Assembly (NCBI GenBank): GCA_030248215.1
Contig: JASANG010000727.1
Coordinates: 310,001-374,000, forward strand
Direction of reading: 5' to 3'
DNA: 64,000 bases
Origin: Enoplolaimus lenunculus
Taxonomy: Eukaryota > Nematoda > Enoplea > Enoplida > Thoracostomopsidae
The notes under the pieces were generated by a model. The model was not told where the DNA came from. It saw nothing but the letters and a program-made list of their open reading frames with translations, and did not search any database. This document shows, piece by piece, positions 10,801 to 20,938 of the stretch (within the stretch, counting starts at the first letter, position 1; each line of letters starts with the position of its first letter). The position numbers and the translations under genes are program-made.

Positions 10801-13075
10801 ATATGTAGTTTACATTGAATCTCGTGGCAAAGTTTCAATTCTGAAATCCATTTATACATTCATATACTGCAATTTTCGCGCTTTTTGGACATATAATGTG
10901 TCCTGGTGGACATATATATACACACGGTCACGGTTAATGTGTTGCATGAAAATTAGTTACACGTCATCTAAAAACGTTATTTTGTATCATATTTAGTTGC
11001 AAATTTATATAAGAATCGTTTAATATTTTTCTATTTTTTCCTATTTTTTCCACCCCCTCGGAAAAAATGAAAAAAAAAACATTTTTTCCGGTAATTTTTC
11101 CGGCCAACAACCTCGTTTCTAAGTATAAAACTTTGCATTATCGCATCGAGCTTTTGATACTAGACAAATAAACATTTAATTAAACGGAGAGTTGCAACAC
11201 CGGATAAATATCAGTTACGAAGGGCGGCGAAAGGCGGATTAAAAATAAATAACAGTCCGTAACCGAACAACAGGGAGATACCCTCTGGAGAAGCCAAATA
11301 AATATCAGTTCCCCCTCTTATTCAAGTAACAACAGTAATGATGGACCATGCACATATAGAACAGCGCCGGAACAGTAGTTGTAGTATAACCGATCTCAAT
11401 CCGGATGCAGATGAGTTCCATCCGTCGAGTTCCGGTGTTCGGCAGGCGACCGACCTGCCGGCACCGATGCCAAAAGGAGCAAGTGCACATAGTGGTGAAC
11501 AGGATTCTGCCAATGTAAATCTCTAATTTTGTTCCGGTTGTATAGCTTCTTAATAGTGAAATTTTCAGTATACCGAAACTCTGACATTAGGCAACTTATA
11601 TTTGATGCAACTTTTAATTTTACTGTGGCTTTTCTGCCATAAAAGGCTTTACCTCTTTTATACTTTACAAGTTTTAAATAAAGTGTTCACAAAGCTGTGT
11701 ACATTCTGTAAGCACCTCTAGCGAGGTTAGGAAAATTGTTTGCAAACACTCAACCCACATATTGAGTTATTTTTCCGGATAAGAATAGTAGTAGTTAGGG
11801 GTTGTTTAAGTTACCTGGGCTGATCAGCCACAGGTTAGGTGAACGAACGGATATTTGGCGATCTCCAGCGTAGTGCGCGTTTTCTAGTGTGTACACTTAG
11901 TTGATTAAGTTTAAGTAGTTTCAAGTTACTATGGTATGCTTATGCCTAAGCTTAGCTAAAATCCTAGCCTAAGTTATTATTTCCTTCGGGACGGTGCGTG
12001 GCTCATCGAGAATTAGCCAGACGGGTCCGCCAGGTATCCGGTTATCCACCTGGTGTCCAATGTGCAAGCCGCTATCGCGGCCTATTTTACCGGTCCGGTT
12101 CCGTAGAAGACCCCTTTTTTCGTGTAGTAGTAGTGTGTGATTATTCCTGGCCCGTGTAAGCCCACCGTAATAGCTGGGAGGTCCCGCCTTCATCTCCCAG
12201 GGTGGCAGTAAAAGGGCGTTTTATCGTAGCACCCCTTGAAGTCGGCGCGTCGTATCCTCCTACGGAACCGGACCCGCGGCTCTGCCGCCTAATAAAGGCG
12301 GCTGGGATTCGGCTGATCCACTCATAGGGGTGTATCTGATGAGTGTGATCACTCGGGGTTTAGGGACGTCCGTCTGGGGGCCCGGCTGTCCGTTGCGCAA
12401 CACCCGTTGGATGGAGGCTCGCCGGTGGGATCCACGCTGGGGAGTTTCCTGAATGCGGGTGGGACGGTCACTCCTCGTCGGGGGTTCCGGCTCTGTTTGT
12501 TCGCTCTTATTGCATACACACTAGACCCTATGGACTTCGCGATTACGTCCAAGGATGTCGACCCAGGATGTACCCACTCCGGACATGGGAGACCTCTCGT
12601 CCTGGCTAAAGGCTAACATCCAGTAAAGTTAAGGGAGCTGAGAGTGGGCAGCAATCTAAATTCCACCTTTAGCTTTACAGTTTTCAGAAAAGGTCATATA
12701 TGCAGATTGTTCTTGCTTATAAATTACCCAGTTGTTAACAAGCTGTTTAGAGTAAAAATTCGTATTTTCAACGCGGCTTCAGTAAACAAGTTTATTCTGA
12801 TTGAAACAGACAACACGTTTTGATATGAACACCCTTTGTTTGTTTGTTTGTTTGTTTGTTTGTTTGTTTGTTTGTTTGTTTGTCTGTTTGTTTGTTTGCT
12901 TGTTTGTTTGTTTGTTTGTTCAGCCCCTTTGAACAAACGTCAACGTTAGTTTACAGCAGACATAAGTAGCTAACATTCATTTTACATATTTCAGAACTGG
13001 ACCGTCGGCAGGGCGATTGATTCGATAGCTAAATTGTTCAAATTGCCAAATCAAAACAATATAGCGTCTGCAAAG
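1884..13075 (+). CDS. ZFAND1: ZFAND1 orthologue (AN1-type zinc finger protein 1), last exon missing
   Basis: Exons: 1884-1941, 3809-3851, 5850-6050, 8079-8158, 9184-9380, 12995-13075. All have GT-AG borders and all phases close, giving 220 codons without a stop. The start reads MSEFPELGRNCTFEGCGKL, matching the human start up to the first AN1 cysteines. Exons 2-3 complete AN1 finger 1 (DFLPVLCSNC, then FCPNHHS...HQC). Exons 3-4 form finger 2 (TCEYC, CSDCNNMFC, HRFPADHDC). Exons 5-6 carry the C-terminal ubiquitin-like part (KVQLMRLKQHA, ELPVGFKW, NWTVGRAIDSIAKLFKL). In mammals ZFAND1 brings p97 and the proteasome to arsenite-induced stress granules; that role is inferred here. A Ser-rich linker (SSSSSPGQPESG) separates the fingers. 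The final ~60 residues of the family were not found downstream; they may lie beyond 13.1 kb among the repeats or past the LINE. Confidence 0.92.
2150..2292. mobile_element. Family A MITE with CCTAAG core
   Basis: Imperfect inverted ends GGCCAATGTAAAGAACAGG and TGATCTTTACATGGGCC flank CCTAAG repeats and TAGTACCACAGAAAAACG. It lies in ZFAND1 intron 1. Confidence 0.75.
2480..2735. repeat. Palindromic GAGTT/AACTC repeat
   Basis: The ends TAAATTCCAGTGAGTTAAT and ACTCACTGGAATTTAC are inverted copies. The interior is a dense series of ACTCA/TGAGT motifs in both orientations, so the single strand could fold repeatedly. Related copies: 3209-3378, 8534-8742, 21632-21800. Confidence 0.6.
3209..3378. 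repeat. Palindromic GACTC element, partial
   Basis: It starts CACTGCAAAAAATGGCGAGTC, like the element at 8534, with internal CCGAAATAGGCTTTTCCTGA and GACTCAGTTTGTGT, but the right terminus is lost. Confidence 0.5.
3862..4282. mobile_element. Family C MITE, full length (about 420 bp)
   Basis: Inverted ends TGTAGTGACCCGAATAAGAG and CTCTTATTCGAGTCACTACA flank a conserved interior (AGAGTCCGTA, CTCTGGAGAGGCCAAATAAA). Other copies carry TA at both edges (TACTGTAGTGA...TCACTACAGTA), consistent with a TA target as in Tc1/mariner. It begins about 10 bp after the ZFAND1 exon 2 donor. Confidence 0.8.
4446..5425. mobile_element. TIR element carrying a tandemly doubled tRNA-like SINE unit
   Basis: Inverted ends near 4455-4560 and 5345-5425 share AGTGGATAAT, ACAAGAGT-TGCAAC and GTTGCGTTTTTG. 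Inside, a block of about 255 bp occurs at 4570-4826 and 4935-5190 (offset 365 bp). Each block has, on the minus strand, a tRNA-like core with box A-like TGGCGCAGTGGTAGAGTGC and box B-like GAGTTCGATCC. A related end occurs at 56313-56398. Confidence 0.6.
5643..5795. mobile_element. Family A MITE
   Basis: Ends CATGTATAGAACAGGGCCGG and CCGGTCCTGTGCTATACATG are inverted. The interior contains TTAGACTAAATTTTTTTGCTTAGG and TTAGGC repeats. It ends about 55 bp before ZFAND1 exon 3. Confidence 0.8.
6051..7722. other. ZFAND1 intron 3: no gene seen
   Basis: AT-rich intron sequence. The stretch 7180-7440 contains ATATCATATGATAT-like motifs and the end CAGTTATAACGTGAATCACGC of a family E element, so it is probably a decayed copy. 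The remainder shows no recognised feature. Confidence 0.4.
7723..8056. mobile_element. Family B MITE with internal 38-bp tandem repeats
   Basis: Ends GGCCTCATGTTACTTTTAAA and CCCTAAAAGTAACATTGGCC are inverted. The core repeats a 38-bp unit (CGCTTTTGCAACGCTTATAA then GGTTTAGGCTTAGGAATA) about five times between 7827 and 8020. It ends 23 bp before ZFAND1 exon 4. Confidence 0.8.
8534..8742. mobile_element. Palindromic MITE, CTGCAAAAAATGGTGAGTCA ends
   Basis: Near-perfect inverted ends CTGCAAAAAATGGTGAGTCA and TGACTCACCATTTTTTGCAG flank GACTC/GAGTC-rich sequence that is itself palindromic about the centre near 8640. Confidence 0.75.
8869..9066. mobile_element. Family A MITE, reverse core orientation
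   Basis: Ends GGCCCATGTATAGAACTGGG and GGCTCTGTTTTATACATGGG are inverted around CCTAAG repeats. It lies about 120 bp upstream of ZFAND1 exon 5. Confidence 0.8.
9634..10080. mobile_element. Family C MITE nested in another family C copy
   Basis: Complete copy: TACTGTATTGACCCGAATAA to TTCGGGTCAATACAGTA. It sits inside the copy starting at 9395, at AAGTAC of the host interior. Confidence 0.8.
10089..11114. mobile_element. hAT-like non-autonomous element, GTTGTTGGCCGG family, about 1 kb
   Basis: Left end CAGGGCTGTTTTTTCCGG and right end CCGGCCAACAACCTCG. The same ends bound the 129-bp element at 26629. The TTTCTA flanks at both sides suggest a short target duplication. The interior has no long ORF. 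Confidence 0.65.
11365..11514 (+). CDS. Possible PAM2-bearing cassette exon inside the ZFAND1 intron
   Basis: A 150-nt open stretch is bordered by an AG (11363-11364) and a GTAAAT donor (11515). It is phase 0 at both ends and sits between ZFAND1 exons 5 and 6, which also join in phase 0. It therefore could be included without breaking the frame. It encodes DLNPDADEFHPSS, a good match to the PABP-binding PAM2 consensus (L-N-P-x-A-x-E-F-x-P), followed by a Pro/Ala/Ser-rich tail. ZFAND1 relatives lack this insert. The frame also stays open from an ATG at 11338 to a stop at 11526, so a separate small ORF is possible. The 5' edge (11350-11372) looks like the end of a family A MITE, which would supply the acceptor. 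Expression is unproven. Confidence 0.35.
11990..12620. repeat. GC-rich island of unknown nature
   Basis: About 630 bp of markedly GC-richer sequence (for example GGCGGCTGGGATTCGGCTG) in an AT-rich intron. Base composition and lack of a long ORF resemble the 5' UTR of a LINE or a SINE body, but no family is recognised and no second copy is in the window. Confidence 0.4.
12836..12920. repeat. (TTTG)n microsatellite
   Basis: About 20 TTTG units with two C interruptions, in ZFAND1 intron 5 just before exon 6. Confidence 0.95.
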
Positions 13076-13257
13076 GTAAGCACGAACTCAAGCATGTAAA
13101 ACATGAAACAAAATAGTAAGTACACTTCCAGTTCTGATACAAATTTTAGTTTTAGTAAATAATGCTGGTTTCGTGTTATTTATCGTGTGTTTACTCTGAG
13201 TTTGTTTGGCTAAATTTGGTTTTCGATATTTGAATTGATTTTAACCATAAAATTATT

Positions 13258-14056
13258 GGCCAGTGTTACTTTAGGTAAGAGGCGTAACCGTAGATAAGCG
13301 TATTCCTTAGCCTAAGCCTAATGCGGCGTTCACGTTATAACTGGGGCAGCTTGGAACACGTTTTGTCCAATGTTGATTCGACGTCAACATAAAATTCTGT
13401 GATCCGAATAGCGGTTATGTAGACCAAATGTGAATGTCATATGACATTGGCTTACAAATCACTGATGTCAAGCGATCATCGTATACAAATAACCATTTGT
13501 CATATGATGCTGCGGGACATTTATGCGAATGTCATTTGATATTCCAAAATTCTACTAAATATCATAATGATTTCGCAAGTTGAATTAGCTTCTACGTTCT
13601 GTTTCTCGCTAAGTTTTTCCCAAAATATATTCCTAAGTATAAATAATTCAAATTTGAAATTTTAGTATCATATGACATTCTACAGTACAATCAAGCTAGT
13701 TTAACACAACTTTGCAGACATTTTCAAACATATCATATGATACTCGCAGACAATATTTGGAATATCATATGATATTGCAGTACAAACAGTAGATGTCACA
13801 TCAGGATAGCAGACAATTCAAATTTTTTGAATCTCATAGCGGATAAACGGTCAGACAAAATGTTACCAGCTATAGTCATAGGGACAAAACGTGTTCCAAG
13901 CTGCCCCAGTTATAACGTGAACTCTGCATAAGCCTAAGCGTTGCGAAAATGAGTTACTAAGCCTAAGCCTAAGCAAAAAATGTAATCTTATAATATAAAC
14001 CTACTGTTTTAGAGACCAACCCGAAACATGGACGCCCCTTAAAGTAACACGGGTCA
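13258..14056. mobile_element. Family B MITE interrupted by a family E element
   Basis: Ends GGCCAGTGTTACTTTAGGTAA and GGACGCCCCTTAAAGTAACA are inverted. CCTAAG core pieces lie at 13308-13320 and 13928-13980, with the family E element between them. Confidence 0.7.
13322..13928. mobile_element. Family E MITE with repeated CATATGATAT palindromes
   Basis: Long inverted ends: GTTCACGTTATAACTGGGGC to TGGAACACGTTTTGTCC on the left, mirrored by GGGACAAAACGTGTTCC to GCCCCAGTTATAACGTGAAC on the right. The interior carries at least six ATCATATGA-type palindromes. A second copy is at 54902-55558 and a half copy at 22905-22975. Confidence 0.8.
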
Positions 14057-14247
14057 AATTATTTTAGAAATTATGCCTGTTTTTGAACGAAAGCGAGTCT
14101 CCTGAGCCGGTTGAATTAAAGATTGAACAGTTAATACAAGAAAACAAATTGTTTGACGGATGTAACTTAAAACTATGTTATGTTGAAGGCGCCTTACCGA
14201 AATAAAATTACAGTAATGTTTTTGTTTCGACTGCGGATAACAAAAAC

Positions 14248-15052
14248 ATACCAAAAAGCGAATAAAATTAAGAACTTGAAAAATATACCAAAAAGCGAAT
14301 AAAATTACGAACTTGAAAATATACCAAAAAGCGAATATAATTAAGAACTTGAAAAATATACCAAAAAGCGAATAAAATTAAGAATTTGAAAAATATACCA
14401 AAAAGCGAATAAAATTAAGAACTTGAAAAATATACCAAAAAGCGAACAAAATTAAGAACTTGAAAAATATACCAAAAAGCGAATAAAATTAAGAACTTGA
14501 AAAATATACCAAAAAGCGAATAAAATTAAGAACTTGAAAAATATACCAAAAAGCGAATAAAATTAAGAACTTGAAAAATATACCAAAAAGCGAATAAAAT
14601 TAAGAACTTGAAAAATATACCAAAAAGCGAATAAAATTAAGAACTTGAAAAATATAGCAAAAAGCGAATAAAATTAAGAACTTGAAAAATATACCAAAAA
14701 GCGAATAAAATTAAGAACTTGAAAAATATACCAAAAAGCGAATAAAATTAAGAACTTGAAAAATGTACCAAAAAGCGAATAAAATTAAGAACTTAAAAAT
14801 GTACCAAAAAACGAATAAAATTAAGAACTTGAAAAATACACCAAAAAGCGAATAAAATTAAGAACTTGAAAAATATACCAAAAAGCGAATAAAATTAAGA
14901 ACTTGAAAAATATACCAAAAAGCGAATAAAATTAAGAACTTGAAAAATATACCAAAAAGCGAATAAAATTAAGGACTTGAAAAATACACCAAAAAGCGAA
15001 TAAAATTAAGAAATTGAAAAATATACCAAAAAGCGAATAAAATTAAGAACTT
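14248..15052 (+). repeat. 37-bp minisatellite, about 22 copies
   Basis: The unit starts ATACCAAAAAGCGAATAAAA and continues TTAAGAACTTGAAAAAT. It is very homogeneous, with single-base variants in a few units. It abuts a truncated family C MITE on the right. Confidence 0.95.
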
Positions 15053-15054
15053 GT

Positions 15055-15421
15055 TTGAGTCCCAATCAATAGGAGTCGGTATCCCTAATAAGAATCCGTA
15101 AGCGGATAGAGTCCCTAAATCTTAATTAGAGTCCATGAATGACTCCATGACCAAATAAAATTGAGTTCGAATCTTTAAGGTGTACTTAAATTTTGAAAGT
15201 ACATTCCTAAGTGTAACCTTGCATGATCACTCAAGCTACTGACGCAAGACAAATAAACATTTAATTCAACGGATAGTTGCAGCACCGGATATTTATCAGT
15301 AACGAAGGGTGGCGGAGCGTGGGTTAAAAATATAACAGTCCGCAACCGAATAACAAGGGGGGTAACCTCTGGAGAGACCAAATAAATATCAATCTCCCCC
15401 CCCTTATTGGGTCACTACAGT
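15055..15421. mobile_element. Family C MITE, left end missing
   Basis: The interior and right end (TATTGGGTCACTACAGTA) match other copies. The left 60 bp are replaced by the 37-bp array. Confidence 0.75.
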
Positions 15422-15784
15422 AATGCCGTGTTTAAAATTACACTGATGTCGCGTACAAACTTTCCAAACGTTTAACAACAGCCCCTATGGTAAAATCTCG
15501 AGCTCTCGACAAGTCGAATGGCAAAAGATTTTTTGTCCGATAAAATATTCAAAATTTAACATGAGATTAGGCAGTTGAGGGCAAACTAATAATATTAACA
15601 GGGTGTCCGCATAAATATCACAAGATAATTTTCAGAATTTTTAGAACCATTTTTCCGGTTTCCAATTTGTATAAAGAAAACCTTAACCTAATCTATGTTT
15701 TGTAAATAATTTTTCCGTTCATCAAAACGGATCAATATAAACAATTGAAGTTTTCTAACCTTTATTGTAGACTCGGAACGCACG

Positions 15785-15905
15785 GGTCGTGCAACTCCAT
15801 TTTCCATCTGCGGTACTGTGGCCTTCATAAATTGTTACTTACGTTCACAGCAGTTTCTTCTGTAGCTACTCGATCAATCTGTTGCTCCTGTGTTTTCGTT
15901 TCCAT
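15785..15905 (-). CDS. Possible minus-strand coiled-coil exon (SNARE-like)
   Basis: On the minus strand an acceptor-like GACCTACAG precedes an open stretch encoding KKRALQMETKTQEQQIDRVA and ending ETAVN before a GTAAGT donor. The A-L-x-M...Q-x-x-I-D-R spacing recalls the Qc-SNARE motif of SNAP-25-type proteins (AL-D-M...QIDRI). A second minus-strand stretch near 21632-21592 (DKALQQFGNMIQSA, then GTAAAA) could precede it, with the LINE between them. No other exons of such a gene were found, and the region could equally be LINE 5' sequence. Confidence 0.3.
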
Positions 15906-15980
15906 TTGTAAAGCTCGTTTCTTCGCTGTAGGTCAACTGATTTCTGCTCAGCTTGCTGTTTAATAAATGCTCACGCAAGT

Positions 15981-17351
15981 TTGGTGCAATCTTGCTTTTA
16001 TTTGCAATCTCCTTTTATTGTTCGAACTTTACATCTATATGGCGTCCCCTTTGAAGTTCCGGATAAAGCGCTACAGTCTTTCTTAGCTGCTCAAAATATT
16101 CAGTGCTTGCAACCTGGTCGTTTCATCAAGCATCGAGGAAGTGAATACATCTCAAGTGGTCGAAGTTTCTTAGTCCAGATCCGCCGCGACTATAAAATAC
16201 CTCCTCGGCTCGAATGGTGCGATCCTCATTTTAGGCGCGGATATATTATAATTCGGGCATGGTACCCGGGTATGGGTCGGTATTGCAAATCATGTTATAA
16301 ATTTGGACATGAACAATTAGATTGTGTTGATTTTCCTGCTTTGAACAACACTGAAGTGGACACGAACTCAGCTAAACAACAACAAGAAGAGCAAGAACCC
16401 AAACAACAGTCACAACAACAGCAGCAACAGAAACAACAAATACAACAACAACAATTACAACAACAACGGCAACAAATGAAAGCCGGGATAGACAATGATC
16501 GCAGCATGTTAAATACAAACAAGCAGTTTCTTGATATCAGTAACTTTATTATGGGGTTAATCAAAAATATTCAGTCCAGCATTAACAATGATATTATTGT
16601 GAGAGAACCATTAGCTTTAGTCATCAATGGAAAGCTGGATTTGACTAAACTGCCAGAATCCGGGAAATCTTTTCTCAATTTTTCTGCTTGGTATAGATAT
16701 TTGCATTTGAAACGATCGACGTCTCCGCCATTTCACCCTGAGGGTGAAGACGTTAAAACATTTTTTGATTCGAAACATCCAAGCAATTATCGTCTCTCGA
16801 ATTTCCATGTTGACAATCCAGTATCTGTTTGGGGCGAGTCTTTCTCATCTCCTGAAAAATTTGTCGCAGTGTGGAAGGCGAGATTCAGTGGTCGCAAAGA
16901 TATCGAAGAGAAGGTTTGGGGAACAGACGATCCTAAATCAATAAAATTTTTACATAGTCAGATAGTTTGGCCGGGTACAACGTTACATTATTTGTGTATC
17001 GTTTTCGAATTAATTTATACGATTTGTTTTGCACGAGCACAACAATGTGATGTGATTGGGCGCACACTATTGTCAACAGAGGGTCTATTGGTTGAGACTG
17101 TACCTGGGCCGGGGCCTTGGAGCTGCGGCCGTGGACAGTCTGATAATCGAGCTCAAAATAGAGTTACTTGGCGTCCTGGCAGTTTAAACTTAAATGGTGA
17201 CTGTCAGACTCTTGTGCGAGAACACATTATGTTACGAAAGGTGAGAACAGTAAGCACATCGTCTGATATATCCTCTCGCGTTACAGGTGTTAAGCGGTTG
17301 TATGAAGAGTCAGATGTGATTAGTGGCAAAAAGCCAAACATTGCAATGTGA
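15981..17351 (+). pseudogene. LINE ORF1, zinc-knuckle RNA-binding protein (5' end damaged)
   Basis: This is a 456-codon open frame lacking an in-frame ATG. An N-terminal fold with GVPFEVPDKALQSFL precedes RRGYIIIRAWYPGMGR and a CX2CX4HX4C knuckle at about residues 100-113, the usual Tx1-clade order. A Gln-rich stretch (about residues 130-165) follows, encoded by CAA/CAG repeats. The rest (about 290 residues) is not recognised; it contains KSIKFLHSQIVWPG. A 54-bp gap separates it from ORF2. Confidence 0.8.
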
Positions 17352-17405
17352 ACGTGCATTTTTTTTTGTTTTACATGCCTTAAATTGATATGAAAGAGAG
17401 TCAAT

Positions 17406-20400
17406 ATGGATCTGCCAAATTTCTTTTCTTTTTCCAGTTTAAATTGCAGATCCATTAAGCATTTTCGAAAAGTGTCGATAGTTTTTGAAAGGATAAAAGA
17501 TTTGGATTTGATTTGTCTGCAAGAGACACATTTTAAAAACAATTGGGATGCAGAGATTTTTGATAGAATTTTCTCACGCAATTTTAAAATATTTCACAGT
17601 TTCGCAAGCGAGGAGAATAGTAAAACAGGGGTAACGGTCCTTATAAATAGGACAGCTCCTGTTGGTCAAATTGAAAACATTTTTAATATTCAGGGTAGGG
17701 CGGTCACGATTGCTTTTAGTATTGGCTCTCTTTCTTTTTTCTTAATTGGTATTTATGCTCCCGCGAACGGCGAGCAGCGAGTAGTTTTTTTCAACCAGCT
17801 GATGCAACAAGTGCAAAATTCGTTTTGGTTTGAATATAAATGTGTTATTATGTTGGGTGATTTTAACTTAGTTGAGGACCCGGTTTTGGACCGATCACGG
17901 CCGTCATATGATCAGCAGAAAGGCCTGAGAGAGCTTTATTGTTTGAAGGAACTGTTGGTGATATCTGATGTTTTTAGGGAGACGCATCCAAATAAAAACG
18001 ACTTTTTTACTTTTCTTTCAGACATTCATGGAAGTCAGTCTCGTATAGATCGGATTTATATGCCGGCTTTTTTACAACCGGGCGCTTTGTGTACCGCTCG
18101 TGCAGTGAACAAGACAGATCATAGGTTGTTTAGAGTTAAGATTCGCTTACCTAATTTAAAGAGAGGTAAAGGATACTATAAGATGAATACAATGCTTTTG
18201 GGTGAAGTCGGCGTACAGACCTTTGTTTTAACGCGGCTCAAACATTTAATGAACATTTCCACAGGGTTTTCTATGATGTGGGAAGTATTTAAGGCTGATG
18301 TTAAAACCTTCTTTGTAAAGTTGGGTAAAAATAAAGCTAAGGAACGCGACATGTTGAGGAAATCATTAGAGAGCCAAGTTATTAATGTACAAATGCTGAT
18401 AGGACAGTATCCAAACAATCCGAATCTCAGATCGGGTCTTAAAAAGCTAAAAAATGAAATCGAATTATTGAATGCATTTTATATTGCTTCTTGCAGGCAT
18501 AATACGTACTACGGTAGTGAGGTAAATGACAACGCCTCTTTAGCAACAGTCAAGTCTCTTCAACGTAAGAACTGGGAAGCCAGGCATATAAGCTCGATCG
18601 AAAGGTCTGATGGCACGTTAGTAACAGACTCAGATGCAGTTCTAGGTGAAATTACTGAGCAGTATTCCAACGTATTCAGATCGGAAGGGATAAGCGGAGA
18701 AGTTCTCAATTTTTTTCTGGCACAAAATGGTCTTTCCAAGTTGAGTGAGGTGGAAAACATACTTTAGAGGGACCCATTACGTCAGTTGAAATAGCGAGCG
18801 CTATTAAATCTATGCAGGGTAAAAAGACGCCGGGATACGATGGTATTCCTGTTGAATTCTATTGGCTGTTTTGTGGAATATTATCTGAATTTTTGTGTAA
18901 AATGTATAACGCGTTCTTGGATGATCTTAGGCTCAATTCCTCCGCATATGATGGTGTTATTACCCTATTATATAAAGGGAATGGAAGGAAAACGTGTCGC
19001 GATAATTGGCGGCCAATTACGTTGCTGAATATAGATTATAAGATTTTTACGAAAGTTTTGGCAAAAAGATTAGAATCGGTCATGAAATCTTTAGTCCACC
19101 CGGATCAGACAAGCTCGGTTCCCGACAGAATTATCCAAGACAGTGTTGCACATGTCATGTCTGTTATTCATTATGCCAATGAAAGCAACGCAAAGGCGTT
19201 GCTGCTATCAGTTGATCACAAAGCCGCTTTTGATTTGGTGGAGTGGTCATTTATTTTTGAGACACTTAGGGTCATGAATTTTGGCGAAAACTTTTTAAAC
19301 ATGATCAAATGTATTTAAACACCCGGATGTACAAGATCATCTGTTATAGTTAATGGTTTTAAGTCAGAATTTTTTCATGTTTTCCGTGGAATTCGACAAG
19401 GGTGTCCCTTATCGCCGTCATTATTTGTCATAACAGCGGAAGTGGTAGCTCATTATCTTCGAATAACTTCAAGAATTTCGGGGATACCACTATATGGCAT
19501 TAACACCCGAGTGACTAAGTTTGCCGACGACACTAATATTTTTCTAAGTAGGATTTCAGATATAAGTGTGGTTTTTGATGTTTTTGAAAAATTTCAAAAG
19601 GCCTCTGGCAGCCGACTAAAGGAAACTAAAACACAGATACTATTAATGGGCGATCTAAGGAACGCACTTGTACCCCATCAATATGCACGCTTTATTGTTG
19701 AAAGAGTGAAAATTTATGGCCTTTGGTTTGATTCAAAGGGACTCGATGTTCCTGAAAATTGGATAAAGTGCTATGAAGCAATTGCAAGTCTTGAACAGCG
19801 AATACCGCCCCGAGGTATCTCTGTTTTTGGAAAAATCCATCTTGTTCACATTTATTTTTTGTGTATGTTTAATTACTTGATAAAATTAGTAACACCCCCT
19901 GAGCAACTAGTGAAGGAAACTATCAATGTGGTTTATAAGTGGTTGTGGTACCCGTCTACCGCTAGTATTATTAGAAGGGATATCCTGTTTTTACAACCTA
20001 GTCACGGCGGGATAAATTTCCCAAATATTTTTGTCAGACTGAAAGTGAATCGTTTAATGTTTTATATTCGAATATTAAGAGGTACCGAAGTTGTGAGTTG
20101 GAAGAGATGTTTCGAACATTTCTTTCGGCAAGTTCAGTTTTCGACTAAACGTCAACTGAGACGCATTGATGTACCGGAGTTATATAAAGAGATACGGATT
20201 GCAATGATTGAGTCATCTTTTAAAATGGATGGAAATTTTTGTTGGTTTTTTGGCGAAAAGTTATCCTTAAAAACAGTGTCGGCAAATAAATTGTATAAAA
20301 TGTGGATACACGCTGTGTATAAGGTACTCATGCATCCTAAACATGTTTTTTGGCGAGACGAGCTAGGAGTTGAACCTATTTTTGTCGAGCGATCATGGAT

Positions 20401-20938
20401 ATGGGCAAAAGCGAAATATGTTGACGGCTCTGCGCGAGACGTCCATTTTAGGTTAAGACACAAGTCATTGTATACTAATCACCGCACTAGTCATTTTACA
20501 GATGGGACAAATATATGTTCGTTTTGTTATTTGGATGGAATCGAAGTGCGGGAGGATAATGTTCATGTGTTTATTTATTGTTTGCGGGCGCAAGAAATTA
20601 GTTTTTTCATTACTCCCGTTTTGCAACAGGTAGCTGGAGTAAATGAAATAACGATTTCGGATTTAATTTTGGGACGAAATATTCACGACCCATTAAAGAG
20701 AATAGCTTTTAATTTCATCGTCCAACATGCACAATTGGCAATATGGAGTGCTCGATGTAAACTCGAGTTTAACAATGAAAATGTCTGTGTTGTTGATGTT
20801 TTTCAGGAAAATGTTTATAGAAATTTGTGCAAACTTAAGCTGTATCTAAAAGAATGTTTTTTTAAGGTTTTTGGAACAATAACCCGACAGAATGATAGCA
20901 TGCTGGGTTTTCGAATGTCTTTTTCTCAGCGTACCTGA
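17406..20938 (+). pseudogene. LINE ORF2, endonuclease plus reverse transcriptase, two breaks
   Basis: ATG at 17406 opens an APE-type endonuclease of about 240 residues with the expected catalytic landmarks (N in LNCRS, E in QETH, D and N in GDFN, DR in SRIDRIY, DH in TDHR). A linker follows, and the frame closes at 18767. The reverse transcriptase continues in another frame from about 18770, interrupted by one TAA at 19316. Palm motifs are FADD in place of YADD, and RQGCPLSP. A C-terminal Cys/His cluster (CSFCYLDGIEVREDNVHVF) near residue 350 of the last open frame fits the zinc-finger-like end of this clade. Confidence 0.9.

Larger units (their letters stand above)
9395..11337. mobile_element. 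Family C MITE split by two later insertions
   Basis: The left end TACTGTAGTGACTCGAATAAG (9395) runs to 9633. Its missing second half resumes at about 11115 (TTTCTAAGTATAAAACTTTG) and ends at AACAGTA (11337). Between them lie a second family C copy (9634-10080) and an hAT-like element (10089-11114). The left end begins about 14 bp after the ZFAND1 exon 5 donor. Confidence 0.75.

Noticed and set aside
12330-12370. Hammerhead-like CTGATGAG motif
   Set aside because: The GAAA core and required stems are absent.
14150-14210. Last ZFAND1 exon (LKLCYVEGALP resembles the family's RLC...ALP)
   Set aside because: No acceptor gives the required phase and the frame stops at once, so the match is too short to accept.
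14248-15052. CRISPR-like array
   Set aside because: Units are contiguous 37-bp repeats without variable spacers, in an animal genome.
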